Source: Neurospora intermedia (taxonomy: Eukaryota; Ascomycota; Sordariomycetes; Sordariales; Sordariaceae). From it: a stretch of DNA of 64,000 nucleotides. The notes under the pieces were generated by a model that saw only the letters and a program-made list of their open reading frames with translations, ran no database searches and was not told the DNA's origin. Below are positions 11,895 through 22,735 of this stretch, piece by piece. A program made the position numbers and the translations under genes. The DNA lies in NCBI GenBank assembly GCA_037102815.1, contig BTPP01000006.1:1116001-1180000 (forward strand). Direction: 5' to 3'. Numbering within the stretch: the stretch's first letter is position 1; each line of letters opens with the position of its first letter.

Positions 11895-13196
11895 CTATTG
11901 CAAGAGCTTGGTCTCCTCAGGCTTCAGTCCCACAAGGAAATCACGGCAGACCTCGTAACTGAGCCAGCTCGACGCCATGCTAGGCGCGACCTTGAGCAAG
12001 TTGGGTACTATCCCCTTGTACAAGCCGCGGATTCCTTCTTCGGTGACGATGACGCGCACGGCATCGAATATGCCCTTGTACTGATAGCCCATACCAGACA
12101 TGGTGTTTATTTGGAAACGACGGCGCAAAACATCACTTTTTTCCCCCTAATTAGTCATGCGCATGAAAGATGGGGAAAAATTGGACTCACAAGGGATAGG
12201 TGCAGGTCTGGGCCACCGCACCGGAAATCGCACCAGCGAGCAGCTTCCTGACGGCACTAGGATTTTGCTCGCCGTCCAAGGTCAGGTATTGGCGGACATG
12301 CTCGTAGACCATGAAATTGAGACCGACCTATTGACCACAGTCAGCACATACGGATTACCTTGACACATGCCAAGTTTGACTTACGTAAGGAGCAACACCG
12401 GCGACAGTGGGAACTATGCCTCTGTAGAGAGCCGGGAATCCGCCCTCGGTCCTGTACATCTTGACCAAAGTTTCCCACATGCCGGGCATCTTGCGTGGCC
12501 TCTCGCCAAGCTCCGCAAATGACGCGGTCTGGATCGACAACCTCGTTCGAACGATGTCGAGAGGGTAGGTGAAGGTCACTGAGGTGATGCCGGCGAGGCC
12601 ACCACAAGTCAGCCTCGACAAGGGCGTGAGGGAGTCGCCCGGATGCCTCTCAAAGATGTTTCTCTTGTAGAAATTGTAGCTTCCGAACTGTACCGCCGAG
12701 TATGGCACAATACGGATACAATTGGTGCCGTTACCGGCCATGAAGCCCCTCCAGCCCTCCTCCCTCCACATCTTGGCCAACGCCTTGCCCACACTAAGCT
12801 TGTACGCTTCGCGACCGCTGCTTTGGACCTGGTAGAGGATTTTTAGGCGCTCCAGAGGTGAGACTACTGTTCGGGAGACGGCACCGGCGACACCGCCGGC
12901 GCAAAAGGCAGCCACGGTAGGCTGAGAAACTGCGGATCGGAACTGGTCGGCGGCGCTGAGTTTCTCGACGGTTGGTATGGGTAGGGGCGAGGGCGCGCCG
13001 CTAGCGCTTGGCGTCTGACAGGAGAAGTCAGCGCAAGGTCAACAGACAGGAACGTACAAACAAGCGTCCACGCTCACGGTTTCGGCTTGTATCGGGAAAA
13101 CGGAAGTGGGAGCGCACTAAGTCGCTGCGCAACGATTATGGCTCATGCGGCGTGCCATATAGATCGCAGAGGAAGGGGTGAACATACCGCGGACAT
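11895..13196 (-). CDS. Mitochondrial carrier family protein (YPR011C / APS-PAPS carrier-like)
   Basis: Six-helix solute carrier of the inner mitochondrial membrane, 338 aa. Exons on the minus strand are 13196-13188, 13014-12385, 12327-12191 and 12135-11895. All three carrier repeats are visible, each with its PX[DE]XX[KR] signature: SPLERLK, YPLDIVR and, across the last splice, YPFDVLR. Other carrier landmarks are CAGGVAGAVSRTVVSP, GNGTNCIRIVPYSA and GLYKGIVPNLLKVAPS. The acceptor of the last intron follows an A-run (AAAAAAG), but the join recreates the invariant third signature. Similarity to the yeast YPR011C group, reported to carry adenosine 5'-phosphosulfate and PAPS, is recognised by eye; the exact substrate is uncertain. 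A CoA- or Ca-dependent adenine-nucleotide carrier is the main alternative. Confidence 0.88.
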
Positions 13197-16100
13197 TCTG
13201 GAGACTTGGTGAGAGGGGCTACCTCTTGGACTCGGGCTGGTTTGAAGTTCTCGGGAAGTTCGATATGTCGCTTCTCAGGGGCGCAGGGCGCATGCGCAAG
13301 GTAGATGTGTCTCCTTTGGATGATCGAAAATATGACGCCAAGAACGATGACGCAGGGCTCGTTGACAGGCGGTTATATAGCTAAAGGTGCATGCAGCTCC
13401 CGTCGGCTTAAGGGTATCTCGTTGCAAAAGTAATTTCTGTACCGTTGACAGAAAGGTGAATCGCCTTGGGTGAGAAATTGGTTCTCGTCGTAATGGGAGA
13501 GTGAAATATCGCAGGACGGAAGTTTTGTCGGCTTTTGTTGGATATGGACTGGGGGTTGAGCGTGTTTCTCGGTAAAGCGAATCTAGGGGTTCCCGTCGCA
13601 CCGGGAATTGATTATCTTATGTCGGCGGGAAGGCTAGTAGACAGTGTGCGTAAAAGAACTAAATAGATGCGCATTAAGTTGTTCGTTACACGTAACGCAA
13701 AAAGGTATATACGGTAAGAGGCACAACCTAACCAAGCTCCGTGACACAAGAAACAGACTGGACACGGGCAAAAAGGAAGGGAAGCTCGGAAGGGAAAGGG
13801 TATTTAAAGGAGAGTCGGGAAGTTGTCAACAGGAACAAAACCGGTCGGGTTCCAGGGCCCAGGGCAGTGAGAAGATGCGGAGCTTTTTGGACTGTTCCTT
13901 CTGGAAGAAGAAGTGAATGAGTAAATCCAGGGCGCACTGGGCGGGACCCCGGCCGAGTCGGTGTTCATGGCTTCGTTAGATTGTGGGGTTGCCAGGTTCC
14001 GAACGAAAAATCCCCAGCGATTCAATGCAACTGAAAAAGTCATTTGGAGATTCAGCAGCCGACAACCTTAACCACGAGATACCTGCCAAGCCTTGACAGC
14101 AACGTGATCAGGCAGGCACAAAGTCATTCCTTCCCGTCCCGAAACCAGCAGTGAATGGTTGCCATGTCGTCGTCCCCTACCTAGGTACGTATGTATCATC
14201 CTGTCTTGCTGCCAATGTCTAAGCATGCAGTGCTTTAAAGTTCTCGAACTTCAATGCTTATTAGTTTGTTCCTCTTGTGATTTGCTGACCAGCTGGCGCT
14301 TGTTTCTTCGATTTCAAGTTTCTGTCACCCCCTTTCACAGTTTCCACAAACGCCAAATGAGAACCACAACCTTGTACCTATCCGGATAGATCCAGCTGAT
14401 TTCACAAACCTTATGGCTTATCCGTTTTTGAGGGTCACCTGACAGCCTTGACTAAGTCGCCAAGGGTCCAGTGCTACGAGAGACTACGCTACAAGGGGAC
14501 AAAATCGAGGATCATCCGTTCGGTTATGCTTTCTAGCCCTACGTTGGCTACGCTAAGCTAACCTTACTGCTGCTTTTTACCTACCCTTGACATTCTTCAA
14601 CGTATGTACTGGGATATATGTCCCATGTGGGAGACAGAGTCTAGAAGAAGCCGACAACTTGCGCGTCACTCACTACTCAGCACATCAGATACAATAACAG
14701 CTTACGAGGCCGGCCACATGCGGACAGCAGCATCAGGAGTCTTGGGCTTGTTAATAAACACGCACAACACACACACAACTCACGCACCTTCCGGACAGCT
14801 CATGTGATGTAACCGTAGTGTAGATCAGACAGAAAGGGAGACGGCATGACCGTCCCGCTGGCCTGCCTTTACACGGTACCATTTGGACTTTGTAGTTCAT
14901 AGCCAAGCCATCAATCAGAGGTTACTTATCAAGTATTTTTTTTCACTCAACATGTTGAGGTTGATGTCGTTAATATTAACAATTTGACATGAGGCTCACA
15001 AACACCTGGTCGATGATGATATGGCAAAACCTTTCAGGCAGGCCGGTACAACTCTGTACTTGTCGGATTTGCCAGCACTTTAGAGATACATCTGAGCTTC
15101 CTGGACCAGGGTTACTATGATTGCACATGTCAATGTTCCCATTTCACTAGTTAGCCAATCCCCTTTGCAGCGCTTTTGCTCGGCTTTCAACGGAGATGCA
15201 AGATGTAACGAATCAGATTTTCATAGGTGCGGTACCAACTACGGCTTCCCTAAACCTCATTGAACTCGAATCACTATTCCATAAAGGTTGAAAATTCAAA
15301 ACGACTTCTCAACTTAATATAAGTTCTGCATACTAGAAGTGCCTTTGCCATTGCTTCGGTTGGGAAAGTATCACGACAAACGCTACAACAATTTTTAAAT
15401 TGTCGATAAGCGAACCAATTGACTCTGAACACACAGAAACACCTAGCGTCATAACGGCCATCGGGGCAAAAGGGTCCGAGTATCTGTACATCCCCGACTG
15501 TAAAAAGACAAAGAGCAAAATTGTCACTGGTGTCATACAGTCCGCCTCGTCACATAAGTCTGCTCGCGGAACCGGGTTCACCTCAGTAGCCCTTACCATT
15601 TACTACCTAAACAGCTGTTCTAGCTACTTTTCTGTTGAGAGATAAAAAAAAAAGACGCGACAAAAGACTAAGGAAATAAAAACAACCAGGCTGCCGGTCA
15701 CCAAGACCAAGAGCCCCTTTCCACCCGCCCCTTGAGGGATCATCCGATATGTTTATTTTGTGTGCCCTCCTTTCCGGACTTGCCAAGGCAATGAAGCAAA
15801 AGCCTTTGAAGTCATGACCTTTACATCGGTATACAACGGCCGTTTGTTTCGTCTTTTGATAGGTCATTGAATAACGGATCCAAACCAGCAGTGTGCCATC
15901 GTATAAAAGGATCAACCTTGCAATTTTTTGTAGCTCCCGAATGGTCGAAATGGCGAGTGTGGTTTTCAAGAGGACGCGATCGACCGCTTCGTCTGGATTC
16001 TAGAGTTGGAAAAAATCAGGCAGGAGGTGCCATATAGCCAGCACGCCAAATGCAGCTGCCCAGGAAAGACGTGCAGACATCAGCATGCCCACCACACACA

Positions 16101-16228
16101 GAAACAGAGAAAATCACAAAGCCATGGTGACAATTGGCGTTTCTTACAACATGCCAACACAAAAGGCGGGGCTTGAGTGACTGGCGCCAAAACCGGAGTG
16201 ACCCCGCGCCGTGAGTATGTTGATCCGT
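13197..16228. other. Intergenic region of 3.0 kb
   Basis: This lies between the 5' end of the carrier gene and the 3' end of the RS-domain gene, both on the minus strand. I examined both strands and found only short ORFs of non-coding character (up to about 120 codons). There is a short CA-rich patch near 14760-14780. No RNA gene was recognised. Confidence 0.5.
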
Positions 16229-17575
16229 TTACTCGGCAACGTCGAGGTCATCGTGGGCAGGTCTCTCCGGGCTATCGATGGCTGCAGAAGGATAGGTCGT
16301 CAGATCACGGTCGTGCACGGTGGGGTTGCTCGCTCAAAGGGTGTACGTACCCTTTCTGTCGTCACCGTTGGTGCCGTTCTCGCGACGATCACGGTCCTCG
16401 CGGTCGCGATCGTCCTTAACATCGCGCTCACGCTCACTGGAGAAACGTCAGCATCGGGCAGAAAACACGTTGCAAAAGTTATGGGCCACCTACCGCTCAG
16501 GACTGCGAGACCGGTCACGAGTATCGCGGCGGTCGCGGTCGTAGTCACGGTCGCGGTCGCGGTCACGACGATCATCCTTCCTGGGGGAGTAGTCTCTAGT
16601 GCTGCGCCTGGGGCTAGGAGAGCGGCGGCGGGGTGAGCGGTCGCGGCCACGAGGACCACGCTCACGATCGCTGCGGTCAAAGCGCCAAGAAGCAGAGGGA
16701 GGAGTGCGAGCCCACTATAGTTGGAATTAGTAAACAGCCTAGTATGAGCTTGGGTCTGTCGTGGCAGGAAAAGGTGAACTGACCTCGATCTTCAGGATGT
16801 CATCGCGGCCAATGCGCTTGTTGTGCATATCATGGTACGCGTCGTCGGCATCCCGACGATCCTCGTACTCAACGAAAGCAAAACTTTGAAGCTTGCCGTT
16901 AGCGCCAACTCGGTTCCTGAGCACTGAGGAGGGATAAGCAAGGTAACCTACAGTCTGCTGCTGGCACTGCGAGGAGCAGGGATGTCGCAGCGAACAAGAC
17001 GGCCGTAGCTATGATATGCGTCAGTACTCGGGCACCAACGTAGAACGATTCGTTTCGTAAAAATGAGGGTGCCGTTTCGCAGAGGCGCGCGATCGAGCTC
17101 GAGAAATTCCGCCAAGATGGACGGGCGACTCGCCCGACGTGGGAGAAAGGATACGTGTAGGCGCCAACCGCTCGGTGAGAGAAGGGAATTGTTCGAGGGC
17201 GTGGGCGTCGGAATGACAACGAGGTTACCTCGAGCGGATCATGAAGCGCAGTGGACATAGCGAAAAGCGGCGGGAGAGACGGACAGGAGATAGGAGACTG
17301 TCGCAAGAAGGGCGAAGACGGAGACGGAGAGGGTTCGGAGGGGGGTTCGACGACGGGGGCGGGAGAGATGGAGGAGAGGACGGGGCGGGATGGGGAGGGC
17401 GAGGGCGGATCGAGGACAGGAACCGTACTCGAAGGTGGTGATCGAGTCATCGCCGTTGTAGTGATTGCTTGCTTGCTTGCTAGATAACGTACCGCTCGAA
17501 CTCGTAGGCAAGGTCGCGTGCGCGGGTGCCGTGGCTGAACCCGGTCACGTAGAGAGTGGTGCCGTTGCGAGACAT
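16229..17575 (-). CDS. Small SR-type splicing protein: one RRM plus arginine-rich RS/RD tail
   Basis: Probable nuclear pre-mRNA splicing factor, 199 aa. Exons on the minus strand are 17575-17493, 17008-16952, 16883-16784, 16714-16494, 16436-16351 and 16281-16229. Residues 7-75 form an RRM with RNP2 (TLYVTGF) and RNP1 (LFAFVEYED), followed by HDMHNKRIGRDDILKIEWAR. The tail is rich in RS, RD and DR dipeptides (RSPRRRSPSPRRS, then repeated RDRD) and ends DDLDVAE. All joins keep frame and rebuild the RRM. The first intron is 484 nt, several times longer than the others (57-69 nt); long introns in SR genes are often used for alternative splicing, which is an inference here. The structure resembles S. 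pombe Srp1/Srp2 but the exact orthologue was not determined. Confidence 0.88.
17009..17492 (-). other. Long (484-nt) first intron of the SR-type gene
   Basis: Donor GTACGT and acceptor ATAG join two halves of the RRM (YEFER / YGRLVRCDIPAP). A 184-codon frame overlaps most of the intron on the same strand. It is S/P-rich and low in complexity, so I do not call it a gene. Retention of part of the intron would truncate the RRM early. Confidence 0.6.
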
Positions 17576-18666
17576 GGTGAGAATCGATGGCGTGCGCGAT
17601 TCGCGGTCGCGGTCGATGATGATGACAGATGGCAGGCCTAAGAGTAAATGCTAGATGAGTGTGCTGCTCTCGGGCAAAGGAGAGGCCGACTGGGGCGGAA
17701 ACGAAGATAGGTAAAGTAGGTAGGTAGACGGGAGTTGCAAATGGAAAAGGGCGACGAATGGATAAGCAGCAATGGATGGAAGTGGGATGGGGGGAAAGGG
17801 TACACTACTAGGTAGGAGCTGGGAGATGGGGTGTGGTGGTGAGTGGAAAGAGGAGACGGGACACACCGTTAGGTTTTGGCGAGGTGAAGGGGAGAACTGA
17901 TTAGGTGAGAAAGGAAGCGAAGCAGCGGGAAGCGGAAGGGGAACCTCGAACCTTGTGAGAATGCAATGCCCGGAGTTGGAAATTTCCTTGGATCGATGTC
18001 GCTGGAGCACAGTGGAAAATGTTCCGTTTCTGGTCGAATCGTCGAGCCCGGCCACTGCAGAAGACCCGGGCACAGGCACCCACGCAGCTGCTGAAAATAC
18101 CTTCACTCGACGCCCGGGAACGCTGGGGCCCAGGCAGGCAGGGGCATGGACGGAATTCGGATGGGTGAGTGTGGCAGGCCCGTTCGAGGCAGGGAATTGA
18201 GAAGGCGGTAAGTTTGAAAGGCAGAGGTAGGTACCTAATGGGCCCACATGTAAATGACGTATGATTGGTGTATCGCCTGTGTGATTGGCAGCCGTCGCAA
18301 CAGCACGCACCAACAAACAGCCTTGACAGTGACACTAACAATTTCCTCAGGGCGGGCAGGGTCCAAGATTGGATTTCCTCCACATGCCTTCCCGTCTCCC
18401 GTCTCGGCTCCCGTCTCTCCCTTTTGACGATCTTCAATCCCCCCGTCACTGCCGTTAACGTTAACAACACCAACACTGCACCAACACCAACACTGCACTA
18501 ACAATCAAGAGGCCACAATCACAGTGCAATCATATTGAAATGAAATTGAAAATAGGAATAGTACTCGAGAATACGCATTATCTTGAAGCGGCGAAGATAC
18601 CTCTATCCAACCTCATCCAAGTCTTTGATGATCGCGATGCCGTCGGATCCTCCCCGTTGCTACATT
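17576..18666. other. Intergenic region, SR gene 5' side and acyltransferase 3' side
   Basis: Both flanking genes are on the minus strand. A 221-codon ORF at 17651-18316 lies in what should be the SR gene promoter or leader. It is P/S/L-rich and has no domain, so I treat it as chance or at most an upstream ORF. Confidence 0.45.
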
Positions 18667-21024
18667 CTACAAAATCAGATACAAGCTGCACAGGATACTT
18701 GGGCCCGTGAAGATACCCAGCCAGAAGAAAACATTCCCCAATGTCTTCCTATTCCGCATCCACTTTGTCCTGCTCAAGCTCACGAGCTGTCCAGAAACGT
18801 CAGCATCATGTCAGTAAAACGCGTAAAGGATACCTAAACTTACCGGCAACTGAAACATTTGGAGGAACAGCAAATAGCCTCTCAGCTTCTTGAAGATACA
18901 CCACATGACAAGCTCATGAACACATGCCGACAAGAAAAAGGTGATCAGTGTGGCCGTGTGCTTGTTCACCTTCATGGCCGAGATGGAGCTGTGGTACACA
19001 TGTCTGAGCAGAAAGTTGTGCACCGGTCGGTTCCAGTCTCTCGCGAACTGATCCCACGATACGCTGTTCCACCAGGCACCATAGAAGTTCCGGTCGGCGA
19101 ACTTGGTCAGCTCGGCTACAAAGTTGAGGATCGTCTCCCAGATGAGATACCACGACAGCAGGTACTCCATCATGAAGGGGAAAATCAAGTCAGCCAGCAT
19201 CCAGGGAAAATACTGGAACCGCTCGCTCAACGGCATCCCGACCTCCTTCATCCTGACCGTCTCCATGACCACGGGGTATATGAAGGCTTGCGAGATCATG
19301 ATCATGACGAAGATGACTCCGAAACAGGCCACCATCTTCTCGGCAGCATAGTACCAGTTGATGGACTCGGACCGCGGATACTCGAGCTCGTACACCAGTG
19401 TCGGCAGCCCGATGAACTCGTAATGATTTGCCAGCGTCAGGTTATTCGGATACACCCTCTTGTCGTCCGTCGCCTTGCCCTTGAGCTCATCCGTCATGGC
19501 GTCCACCTCCCACTTGAGCGCCCTTTCAAAAACATGGACCTGCTCCTCATTCAACGGCTCGTGCGAGTCAATCGCCGCAACGATCTTGGCCACATCATTC
19601 TCTCCTTCCTGGCCATCAGTCCCTTGCTGCGCAGCGATCGACATCTTTCTCCTCTCCTTATACTCCTGCGCCGATGGCACCCTCGATAGATGCTCGGTCG
19701 ACAGGTCTCTCGGCAGCAGCGGGAACGGCTCCGTCCAGCTCCTGTTCGGGTCATGCTTGGTGACAATTTCCACATGCTCAAGCTCCTTCAGTTTTCCCAG
19801 CAACAGCTGCCGCTTCTTCCACACCGACGCCAGATACCCGTTATAGAACGCGTACGAATGCATCTTCATCAGCATCACCATGCCGTGCATGACGAAGAAA
19901 ACGGTATGTGTCCACGGCCAGTCCCTCAACAGTGGAAATCCCACCACACCAGCCACAAACAAACACTGCCAGACATTCTGCCACACCCACCCTTCCTTAT
20001 CCCAGTCGACCACGCCTCGACGGACAAGATGGCGCTGCAGGACCCAGGAAACGCCGGTGGATAGGCACATTACACCGTCGGCGATGAGCAAGACCACCAA
20101 GTCCCGATGGAACATGATTCGAAAAATCTCGTTCCGCCCCAGCGGGTTGCCGTGCTGCCGCCAGTTCTCGGCGCCGATCTTGATGACGAAGAGGGAGATG
20201 CCGAGCCAGAAGAGGGTGAAGAAGCCGTGAAAGGGCGACGAGGCTGCCAGGGCGTTTTGCCGGTCAAACGTGGAGAAGTTGCGGGTGAAGACCAAGTCGG
20301 AGAATTTGCCTCTTCTTTTTGATCGTTTGGCAACATGGCCGGTTGATTCCGTTGATGCTGCTGCAGCTGCTGCAGCTGCAGCTAGATGGTGCAGGGACGT
20401 GGTAGGACAGGAAGAAGAAGAATCAGAGGACATTCCCTCTATCTTATGGCATTGCTTCTCGATAGCTGTCAAAAGCGAGTTGTGGATGTCGGCGGTTGAA
20501 GGGGTGGTGGTTCCGACGTGGATGTCAGGTCGGACTGCTTTTAACGCTCCATGGCTGCTTTCCTTCCCCTTCCTCTCTGCTGGTAAACTTCTCTCATTCA
20601 CCTCCCCGTTCTCATCCCTCTGCGCCATCGTTTCGGGAGAAGTGGTAAGGTCATCGTAGTCTTCGATGGCTGGACTGTTCGTTCCAGATGATGAGGGTGA
20701 TGATCTTGACATTACTCCTGGCTCGCTGGGTGTCTCAGCCCGGCTGCTGCTGCTGTCTAATGGTGAAATTCTTCCTCCATCGCCATCACTCTCCTCTTCT
20801 CGAGATAAACGGGGACTCTGATCTGGCGTTGGCAGGGAGAAGAAGGGCCGGTCGAAAACTAGGTTTTCGAGTTTGCCGTTGGTGGTGGTAAGGATACCAT
20901 TTGGTGTTGATGTCGATGTAGCTGATAATGGTGGCTTGAAAGATGAGCGTCTTGTTCGTGCTTTGAGGTGGCCGTTTGGCGTTGGCACTGGCGCTGCCGC
21001 TGGGTGATTGGATATGAATGTCAT
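18667..21024 (-). CDS. Sterol / diacylglycerol O-acyltransferase, MBOAT family (ARE1/ARE2 type)
   Basis: Multi-span ER enzyme that esterifies sterol (possibly diacylglycerol) with fatty acyl-CoA for storage in lipid droplets. Exons on the minus strand are 21024-18844 and 18786-18667, giving 766 aa. The first 230 or so residues are disordered, S/T-rich, with a run of ten alanines. From about residue 255 on, hydrophobic spans alternate with loops. The best landmarks are WDQFARDWNRPVHNFLLRHVYHSS, read as WDQFARDWNRPVHNF then LLRHVYHSS, and the catalytic-histidine segment FFLSACVHELVMW (H703). The second exon adds LSRTKWMRNRKTLGNVFFWL and ends LCSLYLIL, matching the family C-terminus. The family motif FYxDWWN reads FYGAWWN at residues 647-653, with Ala instead of Asp. 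The long cytosolic N-terminus favours ARE over DGAT1. Confidence 0.9.
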
Positions 21025-22735
21025 TGTTCCCGTGGGTTTAGGGAACTGTTGTGGGTCAAAGTTATGTATGGCCTCTCGTCGTCAGTCGCTTTCGTGCCGC
21101 TTTTTTTTCGAAGGACTAAATATGGTGAGGCGATTTTGTAGTATCGGCAGGTCTTGGCTCTCCAAAGAGGTGCAAATACGGTCAAACTGGACAGAAGACA
21201 GCCCCTTGAGTAGGTAGACCTTTGGTGGTGGATCAAAATCGCACGGATGGCCGCGTGACGTTGATAGCTTTTGTTGCAGGGCAATGCTAATCTGGATGAT
21301 GGTCCGGTACTGTTATCCCAGTTTGTGTGTTGGGTAGTGAGCCGGCCGTCAACTTAGACACGGTGATGCAGTCTGTTCTTAAACTTTGAACAAATATTAA
21401 AAGAAAAGAGCAAGGTACCTAAGCGAAGCCAAGCTCTCTTGAGAAGTTTCTTGTACATATAGTGTAGTGTAAGAGACAAGAGCAGTTCTTCGAGGATAGA
21501 CGTCAATCATATTGGAGGGAAAAAAAAAAGAAGAAGAAAACAAGATTTGCCCATTTAGAGAACCCAAGGCCCCAGATCCCTCCCAACTCCGGATAAAGCG
21601 GATCTTGGACAAGCGGGCAAGTGTAGTGTACACATGCCTTTTATCGGGATCAATAATGCGGGACGATCGGGATGCGATCGACGGATTTTGTGTGGAAGAA
21701 GAGATGAACGGGTTCAGTCTTTTACGTAGGCCAAATAGGGGTATAGGTGCTTACATAGTGTAGAGTAATACTTTTTACTATTTGCGGCGCGGCGTAAGCA
21801 AAAGGACCTAACTTGGTTGAATGACAGGGACGCGGAGACGGGCGAAGGCAAAGGATGATGCGGAAAGTCCGGGGTTTCGTTGATGATCGGGGGGACAAAA
21901 GGCCTACGATTAACGTCACTTGATTTTGCATTGTGAGGGGGGAAAAATGAGAAATTTTGGAACTTTCATTAATCGTAACAGATCTCCTGATTGAATCAAA
22001 GTATAGATCCAGACCTCCTCGCTTCTCTCTCCGCGCGCCTTTGTGTCGAGGAGAGCCGAGTTGCGAGATGCCGATGAGCTTACCACTATCCATCCTTCCC
22101 CTTCTAAGAACGGGTTGTGTACCCTGCTGTCTTATCTTATCCGAACAGAACAAAGACAAAACTACCTCTAGGTACCTCTACGGTGTTCAAATGGCTGGCG
22201 GTGATGTTCAAAATTTAGTGTAGATTTTCTTCTGTAATCCAAATATCCAAGACGCTATGACGCTGTCAATGATTTAGGCCAAGTCCCGCTCGTTCGGTGC
22301 ATAGAAGCTCGCAAATGGAGACAAGGGTCCTGTGGAGCGGAGGAATGACATATGCAGGGCCCTGGACGTCGGATGAACCGGAGATGTCGCTTCAAGTCAA
22401 CACTATAGGGCTGAAGTTGCCACCGCGCCTCATTTGGTCAGGCTTTATTGGCTTGGATTTTGGAGGTTGTGTAATGATGCAGCTGACAGTTTGCATTGTT
22501 TGGCGTCAAATGACCGAGCCTTTGGGATGCCCGGTGCAACCAGCGGGTGATTAAACATTCAATGTCAAATGGCTTGGGAAGGTAAAGGGTTGGCACTGAA
22601 GAGAGAATAAACACTCGTAAAACGCAATTCGCCTGTTCAACTTTTTAAGTCCATCGCCCTACCAAGGCTGTATCTTTATATTCATCTCCAGTTATCAAGC
22701 AAGACCACTTCTTCATTTCTCGTTATACTTGGTAT
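21025..22735. other. Intergenic region, acyltransferase promoter and fimbrin 3' side
   Basis: I see no supportable gene in 1.7 kb. A purine-rich patch (A-run followed by GAA repeats) lies near 21520-21542. The remaining ORFs are short and of non-coding character. Confidence 0.5.

Noticed and set aside
17651-18316. 221-codon minus-strand ORF upstream of the SR-type gene
   Set aside because: Proline/serine/leucine-rich with no domain; it lies in the expected leader and promoter of the SR gene.
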